A DNA stretch of 64,000 nt from assembly GCF_024519455.1 (NCBI RefSeq), contig NZ_JALJRY010000029.1:1-64000 (forward strand), read 5' to 3'. The stretch comes from Streptomyces sp. STR69. GTDB lineage: Bacteria; Actinomycetota; Actinomycetes; Streptomycetales; Streptomycetaceae. The notes below the pieces were generated by a model, which was given only the letters and a program-made list of their open reading frames with translations, was not told where the DNA came from and made no database searches. This document shows positions 51,055 to 59,334 of the stretch, one piece after another. Every line of letters starts with the position of its first letter. Within the stretch, counting starts at the first letter, position 1. A program made the translations under genes and the position numbers.

Positions 51055-51497
51055 TGTCCGACAACCTGTCACGGCAAGGGACGCGGCCCGCCTTCCGTGC
51101 TTGGCGGGCCCGTCGTCCGTTCTGGGGCGGGCTGTTGCTCGCCCTGGGCGGGGCGGAGATCCTGCTCACGGAGAAGGTGTCGCTGAAGGTCGCGATGCAC
51201 TTCGGAATGCAGGGCGTCACCGGCTACCTGCTCCCCGTGGTGATGCTCCTGTGCGGACTGCTGATCCTCTTCAGCCCGGGCCAGCGGCTGTTCTACTCGA
51301 TCGTCGGGATCCTGTGCACCCTGGGCAGCTGGCTCACCTCGAACCTCGGCGGCTTCTTCATCGGGCTGCTGCTGGGCATCGCGGGCAGCTGCATGACGTT
51401 CGGCTGGCTGCCGGACCAGGAACCGCGGTCGGAGCGCAGGCGCCGCAAGCGCGAGGCGAAGACGGCCACGAAGACGGAACTCCAGCACCAGGCCTGA
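51054..51497 (+). CDS. DUF6114 family membrane protein
   Basis: This 147-aa protein has about four membrane spans (PFWGGLLLALGGAEILL onward, then LLPVVMLLCGLLILFSP, SIVGILCTLGSWL and FFIGLLLGIAG) and a basic cytoplasmic tail. The family is regularly found next to DUF6230. The ATG shares one base with the DUF6230 stop (TGATG), so the two products are probably made together and may form a membrane complex. The function is unknown. Confidence 0.82.
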   Translation: MSDNLSRQGTRPAFRAWRARRPFWGGLLLALGGAEILLTEKVSLKVAMHFGMQGVTGYLLPVVMLLCGLLILFSPGQRLFYSIVGILCTLGSWLTSNLGGFFIGLLLGIAGSCMTFGWLPDQEPRSERRRRKREAKTATKTELQHQA

Positions 51498-51568
51498 CCG
51501 TAGGGCCCCCAAGGCGTCACGCCCCGGCAGTCACAACCGCCGGGGCTCGACGTGTGCCCGCAGTGCCG

Positions 51569-51823
51569 TCAGTGCGCGGTCGCGGGCGGCTCGGTGCCGG
51601 TGGTCGCCGGGGACTCGGTCGAGGTGTGCACGGCGGTCGGCTCCACGGGGACCGACTCCGCCAGGTTGCTCTCCTCCTTCATCGCCTTCGCCTCGCTCTT
51701 GAGGATGCGCATGGACTTGCCCAGCCCGCGCGCGGCCTCGGGGAGCTTCTTCGAGCCGAACAGCAGGATGACCATGATCGCCACGACCAGCAGGTGCCAT
51801 GGTTCCAGTCCGTTGCGGAGCAT
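51569..51823 (-). CDS. tatA: Twin-arginine translocase TatA/TatE family subunit
   Basis: This 84-aa protein has the TatA signature: a short N-terminal membrane helix (LEPWHLLVVAIMVILLFGSKK, with the FG hinge), then the amphipathic helix LPEAARGLGKSMRILKSEAK and a Pro/Thr-rich tail. TatA oligomers form the translocation pore for folded twin-arginine proteins. No tatB or tatC is adjacent, so it is an additional or specialised copy. AAAGG lies 9 nt before ATG 51823. Its upstream region contains the inverted repeat 51848-51871. Confidence 0.88.
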   Translation of the reverse strand: MLRNGLEPWHLLVVAIMVILLFGSKKLPEAARGLGKSMRILKSEAKAMKEESNLAESVPVEPTAVHTSTESPATTGTEPPATAH

Positions 51824-51847
51824 GATCTCGACCTTTCGTCCCTGACA

Positions 51848-51871
51848 ACAGTTGCTATGTTGCGCAACTGT
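51848..51871. promoter_or_regulatory. Inverted repeat between mgtA-like stop and tatA start
   Basis: ACAGTTGC (51848-51855) and GCAACTGT (51864-51871) are perfect arms around an 8-nt centre. The ATPase stop (complement of 51855-51857) lies inside. It could be the ATPase terminator or an operator of tatA. Confidence 0.5.
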
Positions 51872-54368
51872 ACAACCCACGAGTGGATCGCAGACCCCTC
51901 AGGGCCAGGGCATACAGGCCGAGCACAGCAGCGAGCAGCAGGTAGTAGGGCAGCGCGAGCCCCGTCATGCCGAGCGCCGCGCCCAGCGGACTCGGCGGCA
52001 GCAGCAGCCCCACGGCGGCCAGCACGGCCGCGGCCCGCCCCACCGGCCCCGGCCCGCCGCCCTTCGCGAGGCTCCGGCCGGTCCGCAGGAGCAGCATCAC
52101 CAGGGCCTGGGTGAGCAGGTTCTCGGTGAACCAGGCCGAGTGGAACAGCACCTCGTCGTCCACGGCGTCGGGGCCGCGCAGCGCGAGCGCGAGCACCGCG
52201 AAGGTGGCGAGGTCGGCGACCGCGTTGAGCACCCCGAACCCGGTGATGAACCGCAGGAACGCCCGGGGTCGCAGCTCGGTCGGCCTGCGCAGCGCGGCGG
52301 CGCCCGGCCGGTCGTGGGCGAAGGCGAGTTGGGCCAGGTCGAAGCAGAGGTTCTGGGCGAGCACCTGGACCGGGAGCATCGGCAGGAACGGCAGCAGCAG
52401 ACCCGCGGCGAGCATCGCGGTGACGTTGCCGAGGTTCGAGGAGAACGTGACCCGCAGATACGAGGCGATGTTCGCGCTGCTGTGCCGGCCGGCCGTGACC
52501 GCGTGCCGGATCGCGGCGAGGTCCTTCCCGGCGAGTACCACGTCGGCGGCCTCGCGGGCCGCGTCGACGGCGGCCCGCGGTGCGATCCCGACGTCGGCGG
52601 CGCGCAGCGCGGGCACGTCGTTGAGGCCGTCGCCGAGGAAGCCGACGGTGTGTCCGGCCGCGCGGAGGGCGGCGACCGCGCGGGCCTTGTCCTGAGGGGT
52701 GCAGCGGGCGGAGACCCGCACCTGTCCGGGGTCCAGTCCCAGTTCCCGGCACACCCTGGCCGCCGTAGCCAGATGGTCGCCGGTGAGGATCCGCACGCCG
52801 ATCCCCAGGTCGGCCAGGGTGCGCAGGGCTTCCGGCGCGGCCGGGTCGATGGCGTCGTGGAAGGTGACCAGGCCGCGGAAGGTCAGGCCCCGTTCGTCGG
52901 CGGGGGTGTACGCGCGCGTGCGGGCCGGAAGTTCGGCGGTGGCGACTGCCAGCAGCCGCAGTCCGGACTCGGCCTCGCGGGTGGCGAGGGCGAGCAGCCG
53001 CTCCCGTTCGCCGGGCTCCAGCAGACACCGTTCCACGACGTCCTCGACCGCGCCCTTGACGATGAGGGTGTGTGTGCCGAGGGCTTCGCCGCGCACCACC
53101 GCCGAGGCGAGCCGCCGCAGCGGATCGAAGGGCACGGCCGCGATCCCGTCGTACTCCTCCCCCACCGGTCCGGCCGCCGCCAGCAGTGCTTCGTCGAGGG
53201 CGTCCGGGACGGGTGCCTCGGCGAGTTGGAGGGTCCACCAGGCGGCGGTGGCGGCCCGGTTCAGGACGTCCGGGTCGTCGAGGCCGTCCGGGCCGAGGGC
53301 GCGTTCCACGACCGGGCGGTCCTGGGTGAGGGTGCCGGTCTTGTCGAGGCACAGGACGTCCACGGCGCCCAGGTCGTGCAGGGCGGGGAGCCGTCTGACG
53401 ACGACGCCGTGCGTACGGGCGAGCAGCGAGGCCCCGCGCGCGAGGCAGGTCGTGACGATCACCGGAAGCATCTCGGGGGTCAGTCCGACGGCCACCGCGA
53501 CGGCGAACGGCAGCGTCTCCAGGCCCCGGCCGCGCAGTGCCGCGTTGGCCATCAGGACCAGCGGGGGCGTCAGCAGCATGAAGCGGATCAGTACCCAGGA
53601 GACGCCGTGCACGGAGCGGTCGAAGGCGCTCGCCTCGCGTCGCACCGGCTCGCCGTGCGCGGCGGCGAACCGCGTCCGTGCGCCCGTCTCCAGGACGACC
53701 GCCGTGGCACTGCCCGAGACGACCCCGCTGCCCTGGAAGCACAGGTGCGGCTGGGCGAAGGGACCCTCGACGGCCGCACCGGGCAGTTCCACGGCGGCCT
53801 TGGCGACCGGCGCGGACTCCCCGGTCAGCGCGGCCTGGTGCACGGTCAGCCCGCTCGCGCGCAGGAGTCGTAGATCCGCCGGGACGAGGTCGCCGGGGCC
53901 GAGCCGGACCACGTCGCCGGGGACCAGTTCGGCGACTGGTATCTCCCGGGCCCGCACCGGTGCCCCGGCGTCCGCGCGGCGCAGCACGCAGGCGGTCGAG
54001 GCGACCAGTTCGCGCAGGTCGTGCAGGGAGCGGTCGGCCCGGTGCTCGCCGCCGGCGCGCAGCACACAGCTGACGGCGACCAGCGCGAGGATGACGGCGG
54101 CGGTGCCCCAGGACGCGACGAGTGCGGAGACCAGGCCGAGACAGAGCAGGACGACGGTGAAGGGGTCGCGCAGGCTGCGCAGGAACAGGCGGTACCAGGG
54201 TGTCGTACGGCGTTCCGGGAGGGTGTTCTCACCGGTCGCCGCGAGCCGGGCGGCGGCCTCCGGGTCGGTCAGTCCGCGCGGGCCGGTGTCGAGGTGCCGT
54301 AGCGCCTGGAGCGGGGTGTGCCGGTGCGCGGCGGCGTCAGAGGCCACGGAGTCGGGGGGCGGGCACAT
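51855..54368 (-). CDS. Magnesium-translocating P-type ATPase (MgtA/MgtB type)
   Basis: This 837-aa P-type ATPase has the actuator motif TGES near 185, the phosphorylation motif DKTGTLT near 345, the nucleotide-binding KGA near 455 and the hinge GDGLNDVPALRAADVGIA near 605. Membrane spans include LPFAVAVAVGLTPEMLPVIV (M4) and VTAMLAAGLLLPFLPMLPVQ. The M4 and C-terminal pattern fits type IIIB Mg2+ importers. It lies directly after an ArsR-family gene that overlaps it by 32 nt. Metal-responsive control of the pair is inferred. Confidence 0.88.
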   Translation of the reverse strand: MCPPPDSVASDAAAHRHTPLQALRHLDTGPRGLTDPEAAARLAATGENTLPERRTTPWYRLFLRSLRDPFTVVLLCLGLVSALVASWGTAAVILALVAVSCVLRAGGEHRADRSLHDLRELVASTACVLRRADAGAPVRAREIPVAELVPGDVVRLGPGDLVPADLRLLRASGLTVHQAALTGESAPVAKAAVELPGAAVEGPFAQPHLCFQGSGVVSGSATAVVLETGARTRFAAAHGEPVRREASAFDRSVHGVSWVLIRFMLLTPPLVLMANAALRGRGLETLPFAVAVAVGLTPEMLPVIVTTCLARGASLLARTHGVVVRRLPALHDLGAVDVLCLDKTGTLTQDRPVVERALGPDGLDDPDVLNRAATAAWWTLQLAEAPVPDALDEALLAAAGPVGEEYDGIAAVPFDPLRRLASAVVRGEALGTHTLIVKGAVEDVVERCLLEPGERERLLALATREAESGLRLLAVATAELPARTRAYTPADERGLTFRGLVTFHDAIDPAAPEALRTLADLGIGVRILTGDHLATAARVCRELGLDPGQVRVSARCTPQDKARAVAALRAAGHTVGFLGDGLNDVPALRAADVGIAPRAAVDAAREAADVVLAGKDLAAIRHAVTAGRHSSANIASYLRVTFSSNLGNVTAMLAAGLLLPFLPMLPVQVLAQNLCFDLAQLAFAHDRPGAAALRRPTELRPRAFLRFITGFGVLNAVADLATFAVLALALRGPDAVDDEVLFHSAWFTENLLTQALVMLLLRTGRSLAKGGGPGPVGRAAAVLAAVGLLLPPSPLGAALGMTGLALPYYLLLAAVLGLYALALRGLRSTRGLYSCAT

Positions 54369-54690
54369 CGCGGTCGGCGCGGTCGGTGCGGCGGGCGACC
54401 GCGAGCCGGACCACGTCGACCACGTCCGGGTCGTCGACGAAGTACACCTGGCGGCGGCCCTCGCGGCGGGAGCGGACCAGGCCGGCGAGTTTCAGTTTGG
54501 TCAGGTGCTGGCTGACGGCGGGCAGCGCGCCGCCGACCCGTTCCGCGAGTCCGGTGACATCGCTCTCGCCCTGGGCCAGCGCCCACACGATGTGCAGCCG
54601 CGCGGGCGAGGCCAGGAGGCCGAAGGCCGCGGCGGCCTCCGCGAGCACGTCGGCGGACGGGTCGTCGAAGCCGCGGCCGACTGTCTGCAC
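54337..54690 (-). CDS. ArsR-family winged-helix regulator
   Basis: This 117-aa regulator has helix-turn-helix and wing segments LLASPARLHIVWALAQGESDV, ALPAVSQHLTKLKLAGLV and the wing SRREGRRQVYFV. The start is GTG 54690 with GGAGG 8 nt upstream. Upstream in-frame sequence is not protein-like. It overlaps the ATPase start by 32 nt, so it probably regulates its own operon. There are no cysteines in an obvious metal site, so the signal is unknown. A palindrome at 54750-54778 lies upstream. Confidence 0.87.
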   Translation of the reverse strand: MQTVGRGFDDPSADVLAEAAAAFGLLASPARLHIVWALAQGESDVTGLAERVGGALPAVSQHLTKLKLAGLVRSRREGRRQVYFVDDPDVVDVVRLAVARRTDRADRDVPAPRLRGL

Positions 54691-54749
54691 CGTCGTCGCC
54701 TCCCGCCCTGGCCGTTGCTTTCGTACGAACCGCCCCAGTCTAGGGGGCC

Positions 54750-54778
54750 GGAACTTCTCCCCGATCCGGGGAGTTTCC
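54750..54778. promoter_or_regulatory. Palindrome in the arsR promoter region
   Basis: CTCCCCG (54757-54763) and CGGGGAG (54767-54773) flank ATC. Outer GGAA (54750-54753) and TTCC (54775-54778) extend the symmetry with a 2-nt offset. A TAGACT -10-like hexamer for the arsR transcript lies a few nt downstream. ArsR autoregulation is the simplest reading. Confidence 0.5.
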
Positions 54779-54852
54779 ACGGCGTCGCAGACACGGATTT
54801 GTATACGCACGACTACGCATGACTACGCACCACTACTACGCATGGAGTTCGC

Positions 54853-55340
54853 ATGGCCCTGTGGGACCGTTTCAAGGAGTCCGCGTCGACGATGCAGACC
54901 CAGCTCGTGGCGAAGAAGAACGATCTGAAGAGCGGGGCGTTCCGCGACGCGAGCATGGCGATGTGCGCGCTCGTGGCGGCTGCTGGGGGCACCTCCCACG
55001 CCGTTTAGGCAGTGGGGGAGGCACCGTCGACCCCTCGGAGCGGCAGCGCGTCGCGCAGCTCATCGCGAGCAACGAGGTGCTGCAGAACTTCGACGCGATG
55101 GACCTCCAGCGGCGCTTCGACGCGAACCTGGACAAGCTGACGGCCGACTTCGCCTTCGGCAAGGTCAGTGTGTTGCAGGAGATCGCCAAGGCGAAGAAGA
55201 AGCCCGCCGAGGCGCGGGCCGTGATCCAGATCGGCATCGTGATCGGCGGCGCGGACGGCGACTTCGACAAGACCGAGCAGGCCGTGGTCCGCGAGGCCTG
55301 CTTCACCCTGGACCTGCCGCCGCACGAGTTCGACCTCTGA
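54853..55340 (+). pseudogene. terB: terB-like tellurite resistance gene disrupted by a 32-bp repeat
   Basis: ATG 54853 (GGAG 5 nt upstream) starts MALWDRFKESASTMQTQL, a clear Streptomyces TerB. Translation runs to VAAAGGTSHAV, then meets TAG at 55006-55008. Removing exactly 32 bp (54988-55019) restores one frame: VAAAGGTVDPSERQRV and on to HEFDL, stop 55338-55340, a full 151-aa TerB (normal homologues have D where this has the first G). The insert changes the frame by 2, so the protein is truncated at 51 aa unless read-through or reinitiation occurs. The C-terminal part is undamaged, which suggests recent inactivation. Confidence 0.85.
54988..55025. mobile_element. 32-bp palindromic repeat insertion flanked by GGCACC
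   Basis: GGCACC occurs at 54988-54993 and 55020-55025, 32 nt apart. Between them CCTCCC and GGGAGG-type arms plus GCC/GGC can fold as an imperfect hairpin around GTTTA. Deleting one repeat unit restores terB. Similar short hairpin repeats recur in Streptomyces genomes from memory. It carries no coding capacity, so it is MITE- or REP-like. Confidence 0.7.
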
Positions 55341-55356
55341 CCGGCCTTCGGAGGAC

Positions 55357-55506
55357 ATGACCGGGAACCTGCCGGACGACCTGGACCGCGGACTGATCCA
55401 CGCCCTGCACATCGACGGCCGGGCGCCCTTCAGCAGGATCGCCGCGGTCCTCGGCGTCTCGGCCCAGACCGTCGCGCGGCGCTGCGCCCCGCCGCGCAGA
55501 GGGTGA
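55357..55506 (+). pseudogene. Truncated Lrp/AsnC-family regulator remnant
   Basis: ATG 55357, with GGAGG just upstream, opens a 49-aa ORF: MTGNLPDDLDRGLIHALHID is followed by AAVLGVSAQTVARR, the DNA-binding helix-turn-helix of Lrp/AsnC regulators. It then ends in CAPPRRG and a stop. The normal protein continues for another 100 residues or more with the effector (RAM) domain, which is absent. I call it a remnant left by deletion. Confidence 0.7.
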
Positions 55507-55900
55507 GCCCCCTCGGGGGTGGCCGGCCGTGCGGGTGTGCTCAGTTGTCTCATGGCCGAAGCGTGGAATCGTGGGGGCGGTATCTTCCAGCGCGGTCCCC
55601 GGGATCGCGGATTTCCTCCATCCGCGGCTCCCCTGACGGCGAACTCCCGCACCACGAGCCCTAGTTGCCGACGTAACCGTCCGTCCCCCTGTATGCAGCC
55701 TCCTCAACCTCCTTACGACGTCGAGATGATCACAATGCGGCAGCAACAACTCACTCCGGGTCGCCGCTCACTTGACTACCAGCGGTCACACACGATTGGC
55801 TCCGGCCCAGCGGGAGTCACCCGGTCGCGCACCTCATACGGCTCCGGGCGCACTCTCCCCGTCCCCGAGCTCGGCCGCACAGCGAGGTGCCGCACCCCCC
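55507..55900 (+). other. Intergenic region before the binding-protein gene
   Basis: Nearly 400 bases without a gene. They hold a GCCCCCTCGGGGG hairpin near 55507-55519 and lower-GC sequence near 55720-55800. A TTGACT near 55772 could be a promoter element for the next gene, but I see no confident -10. Confidence 0.5.
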
Positions 55901-56920
55901 ATGAACACTCCTCCCTCACCTCACACCCCCTTCCGTCGCATACGTGGCACGGCGCTGACCGGCGCCGTCGCCGTCTGTCTGCTGCTCGCCGGCTGCTCCG
56001 GAACCGGTGATTCCGGGTCCGGGTCGGACACGGGCGCGGCCGGTGCCGCGGGCACCGGCCGCCTCAAGGTCGCCATGGTCACCCACGCGAGCAAGGGCGA
56101 CGCCTTCTGGGTGCTGGTGAAGAAGGGCGCCGAGGCCGCCGCCGCCAAGGACGGTGTGGAGCTGACGTACACGAGCGACCCGGACGCCACCGGGCAGGCC
56201 GAGCTGGTGCGCGACGCGATCCGGGACGGGGTCGACGGCATCGCGCTGACGCTCGCCAAGCCGGACGCGATGAAGGCGCCGATCGCCCAGGCCAAGGCCT
56301 CGGACATTCCCGTGGTCGGTCTCAACTCCGGTATCGACTCCTGGCAGTCGGACGGTGTGCTGGAGTTCTTCGGGCAGGACGAGAGCGTCGCGGGCCGCGC
56401 CGTCGGCGAGAAGCTGGACGAGCTCCAGGCCAAGCACGCCCTGTGCGTGATCCACGAGCGGGGCAATGTCGCCCTGGAGGCGCGCTGCGCGGGCGTGAAG
56501 AAGGCGTTCACCGGCGAGACCGACATGCTCTATGTGGACGGCACCGACATGAACGCCGTGTCCGCGAGTGTCACGGACCGGCTCAAGCAGGACCCCAGCA
56601 TCGACGAAGTGGTCACGTTGGGCGCCCAGTTCGCGCTGACCGCGGTCAAGTCCGTGAAGTCGGCGGGCAGCAAGGCCAAGGTCGCGACCTTCGACCTCAA
56701 CTCGGCCCTGGTCAAGACCGTGCAGAGCGGGGCCGTACAGTTCGCGGTCGATCAACAACCGTATCTGCAGGGCTATCTGGCCGTGGACTCGTTGTGGCTG
56801 TACAAGACCAACGGCAACATCAGTGGCGGCGGGGCGGCTCCCGTGCTCACCGGCCCGGCGTTCGTGACGAGGACGAACGTCGGCGCGGTCGCGAAGTTCG
56901 CGGCCAACGGAACGCGCTGA
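55901..56920 (+). CDS. Sugar-type substrate-binding lipoprotein (periplasmic binding fold I)
   Basis: This 339-aa exported protein has a lipobox LAGC at residues 26-29 and then a type I periplasmic-binding (RbsB/GGBP-like) fold. Segments include KVAMVTHASKGDAFWVLVKK, DPDATGQAELVRDAI, DIPVVGLNSGI and QFAVDQQPYLQGYLAVDSL. The ATG is at 55901. No ABC permease or ATPase is adjacent. Instead a conservon begins 39 nt downstream, so a role as ligand-receptor for CvnA is plausible. The ligand is unknown. Confidence 0.85.
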   Translation: MNTPPSPHTPFRRIRGTALTGAVAVCLLLAGCSGTGDSGSGSDTGAAGAAGTGRLKVAMVTHASKGDAFWVLVKKGAEAAAAKDGVELTYTSDPDATGQAELVRDAIRDGVDGIALTLAKPDAMKAPIAQAKASDIPVVGLNSGIDSWQSDGVLEFFGQDESVAGRAVGEKLDELQAKHALCVIHERGNVALEARCAGVKKAFTGETDMLYVDGTDMNAVSASVTDRLKQDPSIDEVVTLGAQFALTAVKSVKSAGSKAKVATFDLNSALVKTVQSGAVQFAVDQQPYLQGYLAVDSLWLYKTNGNISGGGAAPVLTGPAFVTRTNVGAVAKFAANGTR

Positions 56921-56959
56921 CCGGACACTTCGTACGAGGATGTAGCGAGGACGACCACG

Positions 56960-59323
56960 ATGTCTCCACGGACAGGTGCCCGGCGCCGCGTCGGTTCCAT
57001 ACGTCTTTCCCTGATTCTGCTCGCCCTGGTCCCCAGCGTCACGCTGGCCGCGATGTGGGGCGTGACGACGACCCAGATGTTCACGGAGGGGCTACGGCTG
57101 CGCTCGCAGACGGAGTTGAGCCGGTCGACCGGCGCCATGGGCACCGAGGCCGCGCTCGCGCTCCAGAAGGAACGCAGTCTGTCGGCGGCCTGGATGGCCT
57201 CGCCGCACGGTTCCGAGGCCGCGCTCACGGCACAGCGCGCGGAGACGGACAAGGCGGTGGCCCGGCTCGTGGGCCAGACCGACGCCATCAAGAGGGCGCC
57301 CGCCCGCATCAGGGACCGGATGTACTCGGTCGTCGCGTCGGTGGACAGCCTGGAGTACTACCGCAGCCAGGTGGACAAGCCCACCGACATCACGCCCCAG
57401 CAGGTGCTGGACCAGTACACGTCGATCATCGACGACCAGATCCAGGCGTTCCAGCAGCTCTCCCAGGTCGACGACGGCGACCTCACCTCGCAGGCGGAGC
57501 CGCTCGTCGCGCTGGAGCACGGGGCGGAGCTGGTCTCCCAGGAGGACGCGCAGCTGACGCTGGCCTGGCCCTCCGGGCACGTCAACAACGCGGCGTGGGA
57601 GCAGTTCGCCGAGCTGGTGCACGCCCGGCGCTGGCTGGTAGAGGACCAGATCGCCACTGGGTTCCAGGGCGCGACCAAGACGAAGATCGAGCACATTCTG
57701 CAGAGCGTCGCCTGGAGCACCCTGGAGTCCACGGAGGACGCAGTGCTCACGGCCGGTACGGCGGACAAGGCGGTGCCGGACAACGGTTCGGCCGGCAAGA
57801 TCGTCCTGCCCGGCGAGCAGAAGCAGTGGAACGCGGCCCTGACCCAAGTCGCCGCCGAGTACGAGGTGTTGATCCGGCAGCAGACGGCCGCACTCCTCGA
57901 CCGCAGCTCCGACAAGGCGCGCAGCCTGCTCGTCACCGCCGCATGGCTGAGCGCGGGCGGACTCGCCGCCCTGCTGCTGTGCGTCGGCATGTCCTGGCGG
58001 ATCACCCGCTCGCTGTCCCGTCGGCTGCGCGGTCTGAAGATGGCCACGCTGAGCCTGGCGGAGGACCGACTGCCGGACGTGGTCGCCCGGTTGAACCGGG
58101 GCGAGAAGATCGACGTGGAGTCGGCGACCCCGCCACTGGACTACGGCGGCGACGAACTCGGCCAGGTGGCACAGGCGTTCAACACCGCGCAGCGCACGGC
58201 CGTGCACACCGCGATCGAACTCGCCGACACCCGGCGGGGGTTCCAGAAGGTCATCCTCGGCATCGCCCGGCAGAGCCAGAACCTGGTCAACCTCCAGCTC
58301 ACCAAGCTCGACCAGCTGGAGCGCCGGCACGACGACCCCGAGGTGCTGCGCGGCCTGTACGAACTGGACTCCACGGCAAGCCAGTTGCGCCGCTACGAGG
58401 AGAACCTCGTCGTCATCAGCGGTGAGCAGCCCCGCCGCAGCTGGACCGAGCCGGTCGCGCTGATCGACATCCTGCGCAGTGCCGTGGGCGAGGTCGCCGA
58501 GTACCAGCGGGTCGAGGTGCACACCGAGGAGGAGGTGTGTCTCGCGCCGCCCGCGGTCGCCGACGTGATCCACCTGCTGGCCGAGCTGATCGACAACGCG
58601 ACGGTGTACTCCCCCGCGCCCAGCCCGGTCGGCGTACGGGCCGCGATGGTCGCCAAGGGTCTGGTGATCGAGGTCGAGGACCGCGGGCTCGGCATGTCGG
58701 AGGAGGACTACGCCTCGCTCAACGAACAGCTCGCGGTACCCCCGCAGTTCGACGTGGTCGCGCTCGCCGACGACCTGCGGCTGGGCATGTTCGTGATCGC
58801 CCGGCTCGCCACCCGGCACGGCATCGCGGTGACGCTGCGTTCCTCGCCGTACGGCGGCACCACCGCGATCGTGCTGATCCCGCACGAGATCGTCGTACCC
58901 GAGCCGTTGGACGAGCCGGCGCCGGTCGCCGCGAAGGGCGCCGACGAGGCCGTCACGGTGGAGCGGGTCGGCGCCGTGGCCGAGAAGGCGGCCGAGATAC
59001 CGGGCCCCACGCCCAGGGCGCTGCCCGCCATTCCCCCGGCCCGGTCCGCCGAGCCGACGGTGACCGCCGATCCGGGCGGGCTCACCCCGTTGCCACGGCG
59101 GGTGCCGCAGACCAGTCTGGCCAGTGAGTTGCGGGAGGAGGCAGGACCGGCCGAGGAGGACGGGGAGCTGGAAGACTTCACCGCGGAACGTGCGGCTTCC
59201 TCGCTGGCCGGATTCCAGCGCGGCACGTTCCAGGCGCGAGACTCCATCGACGACGACGCGCCGTCGCAGTACGACCGGGAGGAAGCAGCCGCCTCCTCGA
59301 ATCCGCCCGCCGATCGCTCATGA
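56960..59323 (+). CDS. cvnA: Conservon sensor-kinase-like protein CvnA
   Basis: This 787-aa membrane protein has TM1 near residues 15-35, a large extracytoplasmic NIT-type sensor (about 40-325), TM2 (LLVTAAWLSAGGLAALLLCV), a HAMP-like segment and a histidine kinase-like core. Its ATPase domain is intact (ELIDNATVYSP N-box, DRGLGM, GGTTAIVLIP). The phosphoacceptor region reads ELDSTASQLRRYEENLVVISG where many relatives have LDHLATRMRRHAENL, so the usual histidines are absent. A Pro/Ala/Glu-rich C-terminal tail follows. It is the first gene of cvnABCD. Confidence 0.92.
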   Translation: MSPRTGARRRVGSIRLSLILLALVPSVTLAAMWGVTTTQMFTEGLRLRSQTELSRSTGAMGTEAALALQKERSLSAAWMASPHGSEAALTAQRAETDKAVARLVGQTDAIKRAPARIRDRMYSVVASVDSLEYYRSQVDKPTDITPQQVLDQYTSIIDDQIQAFQQLSQVDDGDLTSQAEPLVALEHGAELVSQEDAQLTLAWPSGHVNNAAWEQFAELVHARRWLVEDQIATGFQGATKTKIEHILQSVAWSTLESTEDAVLTAGTADKAVPDNGSAGKIVLPGEQKQWNAALTQVAAEYEVLIRQQTAALLDRSSDKARSLLVTAAWLSAGGLAALLLCVGMSWRITRSLSRRLRGLKMATLSLAEDRLPDVVARLNRGEKIDVESATPPLDYGGDELGQVAQAFNTAQRTAVHTAIELADTRRGFQKVILGIARQSQNLVNLQLTKLDQLERRHDDPEVLRGLYELDSTASQLRRYEENLVVISGEQPRRSWTEPVALIDILRSAVGEVAEYQRVEVHTEEEVCLAPPAVADVIHLLAELIDNATVYSPAPSPVGVRAAMVAKGLVIEVEDRGLGMSEEDYASLNEQLAVPPQFDVVALADDLRLGMFVIARLATRHGIAVTLRSSPYGGTTAIVLIPHEIVVPEPLDEPAPVAAKGADEAVTVERVGAVAEKAAEIPGPTPRALPAIPPARSAEPTVTADPGGLTPLPRRVPQTSLASELREEAGPAEEDGELEDFTAERAASSLAGFQRGTFQARDSIDDDAPSQYDREEAAASSNPPADRS

Positions 59324-59334
59324 AGGACTCCGCC

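Noticed and set aside
54988..55025. A CRISPR repeat or attachment site
   Set aside because: There is one unit only, no spacers, no integrase and no tRNA nearby; it is better explained as a small palindromic repeat insertion.
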